NCBI GenBank assembly: GCA_003497505.1
Contig: DNNV01000205.1
Span: 1 to 11,550 of the forward strand
Length of the DNA: 11,550 nucleotides
Origin: Clostridiales bacterium
GTDB taxonomy: Bacteria > Bacillota > Clostridia > Tissierellales > Sedimentibacteraceae
Reading direction: 5' to 3'
Part shown: positions 6,747 to 11,550 of the stretch, piece by piece
Position numbering within the stretch: position 1 is the stretch's first letter
How the letters are laid out: each line of letters begins with the position of its first letter
Notes under the pieces: generated by a model
What the model was told of the DNA's origin: nothing
What the model saw: the letters and a program-made list of their open reading frames with translations, nothing else
The model's database searches: none
Program-made: the position numbers and the translations under genes

Positions 6747-6775
6747 ATTGTAACATACATATTTAGATAAGTCAA
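6747..6775 (-). promoter_or_regulatory. Promoter of the cold-shock gene, with long leader
   Basis: Minus strand: TTGACT (6775-6770), 17-nt spacer, TACAAT (6752-6747). Transcription would begin near 6740 and leave about 128 nt untranslated before the start codon at 6612. Within the leader TTCACAT and ATGTGAA (plus-strand positions near 6711-6717 and 6661-6667) can pair, so an alternative structure is possible. A second weaker candidate is TTGTGA (6677-6672), 17 nt, TATATT (6654-6649). Confidence 0.65.
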
Positions 6776-6907
6776 TATTTTTTTAAGTATTTTTAAGAGG
6801 CTAAAAAATTTTAAAACAGGCCGGTGTGCGTATTGCACAGGACTTTGACAGTTGGCTGACAAAAAAACGACTATTTGTTTACAGTGCTCAAAATTATTAC
6901 AAATGTG

Positions 6908-6936
6908 TGGACAAAAGTATAAAAACTCAGTATAAT
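6908..6936 (+). promoter_or_regulatory. Promoter of the aminotransferase-glycerate kinase unit
   Basis: TGGACA (6908-6913), 17-nt spacer, TATAAT (6931-6936). Transcription would begin near 6943, about 60 nt before the aminotransferase ATG. The rest of the 6776-6907 spacer shows no gene or convincing structure. Confidence 0.7.
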
Positions 6937-7004
6937 GAAGTAAAGTGGAAACGCTTGTGCAATAAACTAATTAATAATAACAATTTTTTGGGAGGTTTTT
7001 ATAA

Positions 7005-8321
7005 ATGAGTAAACCAATTATGTCGGCACATTTTGAATCAAGGACACCATCAGATGTTAGACTGGCGCAGATGGCATATGCTGACCGCAAAGTTAAACCT
7101 GAAGCTGTAATCAATGTAGGTATCGGAAATGTTTCGCTTCCTACAAACCCTGCAATGCAGAAGAGATTATTTAATTTGGATGCACCTGAAAGTCCGTTTT
7201 CAAAAGGCGTAATTAGATATACGGCTACAGGTGGATTTGACGAAACACAGGAAGCATTTAAAAACATACTTAAATGTGAAGGCTTTGACACCAGCAAGAT
7301 ATCGGTTACAGTTACCGACGGTGGATCAACAGGTATGGAGTTGCTGTTGCTTGGAGTTTGCGGACCCGCAGGTACAGACGAGAAACCTCTGCTCATGATA
7401 GATCCTGCATATACAAACTATATTTCTTTCGCTGAAAGAATAGGAAGAAAGACCGTTACATTAAAACGTCATATGAATGAAGAAGGTAAATTCAGCCTTC
7501 CTGAACTTGACAAAATTGAAGAAATCATAAAAGAAAACAACCCTGGAGCACTTCTTGTAATACCATATGACAATCCTACAGGACAGTTCTATGACAAAGA
7601 AACTCTTACTGCTCTTGCTAAGCTTTGCGTTAAGTACATTATCTGGATGGTAAGTGACGAGGCATATCGTGAGCTTTACTATGTAAAGGGCAAGGAATTG
7701 GTAAGTATCTGGGGAATTACAGATAAAGAAGTTCCAGGAATCGAAGGAAGAAGAATAAGCATTGAGACAGCATCAAAGGTATGGAATGCATGTGGTCTGA
7801 GAATCGGAGCATTGTTAACAGACAGCCCTGAATTCGGCAATCGTGTAACTGCAGAATATACAGCAAACCTCTGTGCAAATGCTATAGGACAGTATGTATT
7901 TGGTGCTCTTGCTCATGAAAGCAAGGATCAGATTGCTGACTGGTGCAGCAATCTTCGTAACTACTATCAGGATTTAATATTCAAGGTATACAACGGCTTG
8001 AAAGAGCAGGAGCCTGGACTGATAGTATCAAGTCCGGATGCATCAATCTATACGGTAATTGACGTAAGAAACGTTGTAAAACCTGGATTTGATTCAATTG
8101 ATTTCGTATTGTACTGCGCAGGAGAAGGCGCTGTTGATTGCAACGGAGTTGAAACAACACTTCTGGTTGCACCGATGAAAGGATTCTACGATATCGCAGG
8201 AGGAGCAAGCAATCCTGGAAGCACTCAGTTCCGTATTTCCTATGTTGAAACTCCTGAAAACATGTTGAAGGTTCCTGAGCTGTTTGTTAAGCTTTTAAAA
8301 CAATATGAGGCAACAAGATAA
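7005..8321 (+). CDS. PLP-dependent aminotransferase, class I/II (fold type I)
   Basis: A 438-residue cytoplasmic pyridoxal-phosphate enzyme expected to move an amino group between an amino acid and a 2-oxo acid. Fold-type I landmarks are visible: YDNPTG with N190 for the cofactor O3', SDEAYREL with D218 for the pyridine nitrogen and Y221, the Schiff-base lysine K258 in ETASKVWNACGLRIG, R266 for the PLP phosphate, and R410 in QFRIS for the substrate carboxylate. The usual Pro-Gly after the active-site lysine is Cys-Gly here. GGGAGG (6990-6995) precedes the ATG. Substrate specificity cannot be assigned from the sequence. The glycerate kinase 68 nt downstream suggests, but does not prove, a link with serine/hydroxypyruvate. 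Confidence 0.88.
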   Translation: MSKPIMSAHFESRTPSDVRLAQMAYADRKVKPEAVINVGIGNVSLPTNPAMQKRLFNLDAPESPFSKGVIRYTATGGFDETQEAFKNILKCEGFDTSKISVTVTDGGSTGMELLLLGVCGPAGTDEKPLLMIDPAYTNYISFAERIGRKTVTLKRHMNEEGKFSLPELDKIEEIIKENNPGALLVIPYDNPTGQFYDKETLTALAKLCVKYIIWMVSDEAYRELYYVKGKELVSIWGITDKEVPGIEGRRISIETASKVWNACGLRIGALLTDSPEFGNRVTAEYTANLCANAIGQYVFGALAHESKDQIADWCSNLRNYYQDLIFKVYNGLKEQEPGLIVSSPDASIYTVIDVRNVVKPGFDSIDFVLYCAGEGAVDCNGVETTLLVAPMKGFYDIAGGASNPGSTQFRISYVETPENMLKVPELFVKLLKQYEATR

Positions 8322-8345
8322 TTAAACATAAATGACAAATAACAT

Positions 8346-8376
8346 GAGCTTACCTTACGGTAAGCTCTGTTTGTAA
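8346..8376 (+). terminator. Hairpin between aminotransferase and glycerate kinase genes
   Basis: GAGCTTACC (8346-8354) and GGTAAGCTC (8359-8367) pair perfectly around TTAC. The following TGTTTGTAATT is a poor U-tract, so I read it as a leaky terminator or attenuator. It ends about 12 nt before the next ribosome binding site. Confidence 0.6.
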
Positions 8377-8389
8377 TTAGGGAGAGTGT

Positions 8390-9523
8390 ATGAAAAAAAT
8401 AGTGTTGATTCCCGATTCATTTAAAGGAACATTGAGCTCAGAAGAAATATGCGGCATAATGTCTGAGGGAGTGAGGAAGCATTTCCCTGATTGTGAGGTT
8501 GTGTCCATTCCTGTGGCAGACGGAGGAGAAGGCAGCGTGCAGTGTTTTCTGAATGCAGTCGGTGGTGAAAGAATTGCAGAAACTGTCAAAAATCCATATT
8601 TTGAAGATACGGAGTCGTTTTACGGAATCCTTGAGGACGGTGAAACTGCAGTTATTGAAATGGCAAGCTGTGCAGGACTTCCGCTTGTTGAAAACAGAAA
8701 AAACCCTCTGAAAACAACAACCTATGGAGTAGGGCAGCTTATTTTAGCTGCCGCCCGCAAGGGGTGCGAAAAAATAATTATAGGGCTTGGTGGCTCATGC
8801 ACAAATGACGGTGGATGCGGTGCGGCCTCGGCATTGGGCGTGAAATTTTATGACAAGTATGGCAATGGATTCATTCCTGTTGGCGGTACACTTAAGGACA
8901 TAGTGAAAATAGACATGTCAGAACGTGCAGAGGAATTAGAAGGAATAGAAATCATAACAATGTGCGACATTGACAACCCAATGTTCGGAGAGCAGGGAGC
9001 TGCTTATGTTTTCGGACCGCAGAAGGGTGCAGACCCCAAAATGGTGGAAGAGCTTGACGACGGGCTGAGACAGCTTAACAGAATCATAAAAGAAGACCTT
9101 GGAATTGATTTAACCGACACTCCCGGTGGAGGAGCAGCCGGTGCCATGGGAGCAGGCATGATTGCATTTCTCGGCTCAAATCTTCAGATGGGAATTGAAA
9201 CTGTATTGAATACGGTGGAATTTGAAAAGGTTATTGAAGGTGCGGATATGGTTTTTACCGGAGAAGGAAAAATCGATACACAGAGCTTGAGGGGGAAGGT
9301 AGTAATTGGCGTTGCAAGGAGAGCAAAATTAAAAAATGTACCTGTTACAGCCATCGTAGGCGGAGCGGAAGAAGGAATAGATGCAATATACGATATGGGC
9401 GTTACCGCCGTGTTTACAATCAACCGCCTTCCACAGGACTTCTCAGTAAGCTGTGGAAAAAGCCGCGAGAATATGAGAGACACTGTGGATAACATTTTAA
9501 GATTTATGAAAGCCATGTCTTGA
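8390..9523 (+). CDS. glxK: Glycerate kinase (GarK/GlxK family)
   Basis: A 377-residue cytoplasmic kinase that phosphorylates D-glycerate with ATP; characterised GarK/GlxK members give 2-phosphoglycerate, which enters lower glycolysis. Family signatures are in order: PDSFKGTLSS (8-17), DGGEG (44-48), GLGGSCTNDGG (132-142), a Gly-rich PGGGAAGAMG segment (about 245-254) and FTGEGKIDTQS (299-309). Length is normal for the family. The start is supported by GGGAG (8380-8384) 5 nt upstream. It appears to be expressed with the aminotransferase gene. Glycerate could come from serine via hydroxypyruvate or from sugar-acid breakdown, including whatever the upstream TRAP/SDR operon handles. Confidence 0.93.
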   Translation: MKKIVLIPDSFKGTLSSEEICGIMSEGVRKHFPDCEVVSIPVADGGEGSVQCFLNAVGGERIAETVKNPYFEDTESFYGILEDGETAVIEMASCAGLPLVENRKNPLKTTTYGVGQLILAAARKGCEKIIIGLGGSCTNDGGCGAASALGVKFYDKYGNGFIPVGGTLKDIVKIDMSERAEELEGIEIITMCDIDNPMFGEQGAAYVFGPQKGADPKMVEELDDGLRQLNRIIKEDLGIDLTDTPGGGAAGAMGAGMIAFLGSNLQMGIETVLNTVEFEKVIEGADMVFTGEGKIDTQSLRGKVVIGVARRAKLKNVPVTAIVGGAEEGIDAIYDMGVTAVFTINRLPQDFSVSCGKSRENMRDTVDNILRFMKAMS

Positions 9524-9770
9524 GTGCTTGACATTTGGAAGATGTTTTTTTATGCTAAAAGTAATTATACTGCAGAACTGAAACTAGAAATTGTACAAAA
9601 ATATTTCAATGAGAAAGTGAGTATTTATTCTCTTGAAACAGGATATGGAATATCAAAGGGTGACATTCGAAAATGGAGTATCCAGTTTATGCATAAAACA
9701 TGGAACTTATGGTGGAGATTTTAAAAATTACCATATACAATATTCGAAGTTTTAGCAGCAAATTTCAATT
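9524..9770 (+). pseudogene. Remnant of an IS3-type transposase OrfA (helix-turn-helix), frameshifted
   Basis: An open frame at 9524-9724 (66 codons; GTG start, or ATG at 9542) encodes YTAELKLEIVQKYF, then SIYSLETGYGIS and IRKW. This is the opening of the helix-turn-helix protein of IS3/IS150-type elements. After IRKW the frame gives a Trp-rich nonsense tail. Removing one A from the run at 9695-9698 gives HKHGTYGGDF, closer to the family's continuation, so a single-base insertion probably broke it. No OrfB, DDE domain or clear terminal inverted repeats follow. The frame opens directly after the glycerate kinase stop, without its own good ribosome binding site. A dead fragment is the best reading; the family call rests on a short motif. 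Confidence 0.55.
9713..9741 (+). promoter_or_regulatory. Weak candidate promoter for the CPBP protease gene
   Basis: TGGAGA (9713-9718), 17-nt spacer, TACAAT (9736-9741). It lies inside the transposase remnant and about 50 nt before the protease start. The -35 box matches consensus at four of six positions. Confidence 0.3.
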
Positions 9771-9793
9771 TGCAAAAGGGTAGGGAAACTAAA

Positions 9794-10537
9794 ATGAATA
9801 AATTTGATAAGGCTGATGTCAATGTCAAATCTATACCAGAGGATGTAAGGGGCAACAATTCTAAAAATGGGATTACAATTTCTAAAAGCAGCAATCAAAT
9901 TGGAATCTCAAATGCCATATTAAGCTTCATTATGTATTTTTCTATTAGTACACTTGCAGGAAGCGCAGTTGGGAGTGAGTCCGCAGATAATATAATCCAT
10001 TGGGGATATCTTGCAGCTTATCTTATATTTGCTGTCCTGTTCTTCTATATATTAAAAATACTATCATCTTTTTACTTTGGGATATATGAAAATATTACGC
10101 TTAAAAATATTGTTTTTGCTATTGTCTGTGCAATTTTAGTTTATTTGATAAATTATAGCCTGAATTTACTAGTTTGGCAAAAAATATTTATTGCAAGCTA
10201 TGATATACTTATAGTTGATTTTAAGTCATTAATACCGCTACCAATATTGATTTATGGCTGCATATTGGGACCTATCGGAGAGGAATTAGTGTGTAGAGGA
10301 TATATGCTAAAAGGATTACGTAATAAATACTCAACAACATTGGCATTATTATTATCTTCTTTGGTATTCGCAGTAATTCACTTGAATATTGTACAAATAA
10401 TGAATGCTCTTTTCATGGGAATAGTATTTGGATTGTTATATATAAAGACTGGTTCTATATTCAGTTGTATACTTGCTCATATACTTAACAACAGTATAGC
10501 AATGTTTGTAATGAATTATTACCCGCACAATTTCTAG
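9794..10537 (+). CDS. CPBP-family intramembrane metalloprotease (CAAX/ABI type)
   Basis: A 247-residue integral membrane protein. The first 35 or so residues are hydrophilic, followed by about seven or eight membrane segments. The CPBP (Abi) catalytic motifs are all present: EELVCR with E163, E164 and R168; FAVIH with H196; and AHILNN with H229 and N233. Characterised relatives are the eukaryotic CAAX protease Rce1 and bacterial proteins tied to bacteriocin maturation, self-immunity or regulated proteolysis; the target here is unknown. AGGGA (9782-9786) lies 7 nt before the ATG at 9794; a TTG at 9770 in the same frame lacks such a site. No bacteriocin precursor gene is seen beside it. It is flanked by a transposase remnant and a gene-free stretch, so recent acquisition is possible. 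Confidence 0.85.
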   Translation: MNKFDKADVNVKSIPEDVRGNNSKNGITISKSSNQIGISNAILSFIMYFSISTLAGSAVGSESADNIIHWGYLAAYLIFAVLFFYILKILSSFYFGIYENITLKNIVFAIVCAILVYLINYSLNLLVWQKIFIASYDILIVDFKSLIPLPILIYGCILGPIGEELVCRGYMLKGLRNKYSTTLALLLSSLVFAVIHLNIVQIMNALFMGIVFGLLYIKTGSIFSCILAHILNNSIAMFVMNYYPHNF

Positions 10538-10809
10538 TCATTTTGATTATAATTTGTTTGAGAACCAATGTTATATATAATATTGGCCTACACTGAATAA
10601 TGGCGGCTGACTAGATCTTGCTATGTAGGGTTCCATCTGCTATATTCATGACACCGAACTGTCGCACCACCACCATTTTTCATGGAGCTAGACACCTATC
10701 CGTTGTGGTAATTCATCTGATAAATTACGCCATGGTATTACATATTTTACAATAATTTTTTCGAACATTTGAGCATTTGCTTGCCTGGAAAAATATTTTA
10801 AAAAACATG
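10538..10809. other. Gene-free AT-rich stretch with a 22-bp palindrome
   Basis: No credible gene or RNA was recognised. At 10565-10586 there is a near-perfect palindrome: CCAATGTTATA followed by TATAATATTGG, with one G-U position if transcribed. It may end the protease transcript, although no U-tract follows. The part at 10600-10740 has higher GC and several unusual triplets. On the minus strand it gives short interrupted frames (for example PWRNLSDELPQRIGV, then a stop), which might be decayed mobile-element DNA. Confidence 0.35.
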
Positions 10810-10838
10810 TTGACAAAGAAATGCTTTGGTGTTAACAT
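10810..10838 (+). promoter_or_regulatory. Promoter of the T-box/DAHP synthase unit
   Basis: TTGACA (10810-10815), 17-nt spacer, TAACAT (10833-10838). Transcription would begin near 10845, placing the whole T-box leader in the transcript. Confidence 0.75.
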
Positions 10839-10844
10839 ATAAAA

Positions 10845-11105
10845 AAATATTCATGGCTGTGATAGATGAAAGTAAATTTGAGGAATCTAACAGGGAGTGT
10901 CCGTCGTAGACTGAAAGCGGGCATTGGAGAAATCATTTTGAAGTTCCCTCTTGAGCTGCCCGGCTGAATTGAGTAGGTCTGGCCGTCTTCCCACGATACA
11001 GGGATAGAATATGAAAGTATTCGAAAAGTGCAGCGTTAGCTGAATTTGGGTGGTACCGCGGAATTATAACCTTTCGTCCCTGTATGGGATTGGAAGGTTT
11101 TTTTG
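10845..11105 (+). promoter_or_regulatory. T-box riboswitch, probable tRNA-Phe specificity (UUC specifier)
   Basis: A complete T-box leader that lets transcription continue when its cognate tRNA is uncharged. The T-box itself, GGGTGGTACCGCGG (11048-11061), is an excellent consensus match. Upstream are AGTA (10871-10874), the GGGAGTG element (10893-10899), GAAG-TTC-C-CTCTTGAG (10940-10955), the Stem II motif TGAA...AGTAGG (10965-10977), the CGT/ACG Stem IIA/B element with a TTCCC loop able to pair with GGGA (10984-11004), and the Stem III hairpin GAATA/TATTC (11007-11022). In the usual alignment the triplet after GAAG is the specifier, here TTC (Phe) at 10944-10946. The T-box bulge TGGT predicts a tRNA discriminator A, true of tRNA-Phe. 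The DAHP synthase downstream fits. The base after the specifier is C rather than the usual purine, so the Phe call is probable, not certain. Confidence 0.92.
11068..11104 (+). terminator. Regulated terminator of the T-box
   Basis: AACCTT (11068-11073) pairs with AAGGTT (11094-11099), and GTCCC (11076-11080) with GGGAT (11086-11090), followed by seven Ts (11098-11104). The stem competes with the antiterminator formed by the T-box sequence immediately upstream. It is the off-switch of the riboswitch. Confidence 0.88.
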
Positions 11106-11132
11106 TATTAAAAATTATTTTTGGAGGATATT

Positions 11133-11550
11133 ATGATATTAGTATTAAAAAATGGAACAAAGGACGAGGAAATATTAAGAATCAGAGAAATGCTTAGTAA
11201 GTACGATGTGCAGGTGAATCCCATAGTAGGAACAGGCACAACCATATTAGGCTTAGTAGGGGATACATCGGTTCTTGATATAAATTCAATTTATATGGTA
11301 AAAAGCGTGGAAAAAATAATAAAAATTCAGGAGCCATACAAAAAATCAAACAGAAAGCTCCATCCTGAGAACACTGTTGTAAAAGTTGGAGATGTAGAGA
11401 TAGGCGGGCCGGAAATTGTTATAATGGCAGGGCCTTGCTCAGTTGAAAGCGAGGAGCAGATTACGGACATCGCCAGAAATGTAAAGGCGGAAGGCGCCAA
11501 GATACTTAGAGGAGGCGCATGGAAGCCAAGAACATCCCCGTATGCATTCC
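11133..11550 (+). CDS. aroF: 3-deoxy-7-phosphoheptulonate (DAHP) synthase, type I-beta, 5' part
   Basis: The first 139 codons of a gene that runs off the window. The enzyme joins phosphoenolpyruvate and erythrose 4-phosphate, the first step of the shikimate pathway. Residues 1 to about 68 form the small ferredoxin-like N-terminal domain (MILVLKNGTKDEEI...) found in the Thermotoga-type enzyme, where it mediates feedback inhibition by aromatic amino acids. The catalytic barrel then begins, with AGPCSVES (98-105) and LRGGAWKPRTSPYAF (125-139), the PEP/metal-binding signatures; the family more often has Tyr where Trp (W130) is seen. GGAGG (11123-11127) precedes the ATG by 5 nt. Control is by the T-box directly upstream. 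Identity is secure; the remainder cannot be assessed. Confidence 0.94.
   Translation, partial: MILVLKNGTKDEEILRIREMLSKYDVQVNPIVGTGTTILGLVGDTSVLDINSIYMVKSVEKIIKIQEPYKKSNRKLHPENTVVKVGDVEIGGPEIVIMAGPCSVESEEQITDIARNVKAEGAKILRGGAWKPRTSPYAF

Noticed and set aside
6845..6850. TTGACA as a second promoter for the aminotransferase
   Set aside because: No -10-like hexamer lies 16-18 nt downstream; the TGGACA/TATAAT pair at 6908-6936 is much better.
6826..7008. A 60-codon plus-strand open frame upstream of the aminotransferase
   Set aside because: It overlaps the predicted promoter, the ribosome binding site and the start of the aminotransferase gene, has no ribosome binding site of its own and resembles no family; its Asn/Lys-rich end is typical of AT-rich spacer.
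10600..10760. A possible transposase or tRNA remnant, including the CCACCACCACCA run near 10666
   Set aside because: The minus-strand frame with PWRNLSDELPQRIGV is cut by stops and I could not place it in a family; no tRNA cloverleaf can be drawn around the CCA run. It is mentioned only as unexplained DNA.
10977..10988. Trp (TGG) or other triplets in the Stem II region as the T-box specifier
   Set aside because: The TGAA...AGTAGG block matches Stem II, not the specifier loop; the specifier position precedes the CTCTTGAG element, where TTC is found.
1..11550. CRISPR array, rRNA, tRNA genes, prophage or defence cluster
   Set aside because: No regularly spaced repeats, no RNA gene signatures and no nuclease, capsid or toxin-antitoxin motifs were seen; the CPBP protease alone is not evidence for a defence system.

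Overview
The window looks like the chromosome of a low-GC Gram-positive anaerobe of the class Clostridia. Support: AT-rich DNA, strong AGGAGG-type ribosome binding sites, near-consensus vegetative promoters, a T-box riboswitch, a cre-like operator, a lipoprotein-type TRAP binding protein and a clostridial-style cold-shock gene. The species cannot be named from sequence alone.

Left block (1-4807): a divergent regulator and transport operon. A GntR/FCD repressor (minus strand) faces a four-gene operon (plus strand): TRAP binding lipoprotein dctP, small membrane subunit dctQ, large permease dctM and an SDR dehydrogenase with an NAD-type cofactor pocket. Two near-consensus promoters point away from each other in the shared spacer. 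The operon leader is about 275 nt and carries repeated TTGAATTC motifs, a CG-centred cre/LacI-type palindrome, a second palindrome and a hairpin. Inferred role: uptake of an organic or sugar acid and its first NAD-dependent oxidation, under substrate and perhaps catabolite control. A stable hairpin separates dctP from dctQ. The strong dctQ Shine-Dalgarno is 37 nt from its start codon, but a second hairpin in between would bring the spacing to 8 nt.

Middle block (4776-6775): two converging terminators, then on the minus strand an RhlE-like DEAD-box RNA helicase and, upstream of it, a cold-shock protein with a long leader. Each has its own candidate promoter, and a terminator lies between them. 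Together they form a cold-adaptation/RNA-remodelling pair.

Right-centre block (6908-9523): one promoter drives a PLP-dependent fold-type I aminotransferase and a GarK/GlxK-type glycerate kinase, separated by a short hairpin. A link through serine/hydroxypyruvate/glycerate metabolism is possible, but the reductase such a route needs is not in view.

Right block (9524-11550): a decayed IS3-type orfA fragment, a CPBP (CAAX-type) intramembrane protease gene and a roughly 270-bp stretch without a gene form an accessory-looking insert. Next come a promoter, a complete T-box riboswitch whose specifier reads as UUC (Phe), its terminator and the 5' part of a type I-beta DAHP synthase gene. This is the entry to aromatic amino acid synthesis, apparently controlled by uncharged tRNA-Phe.
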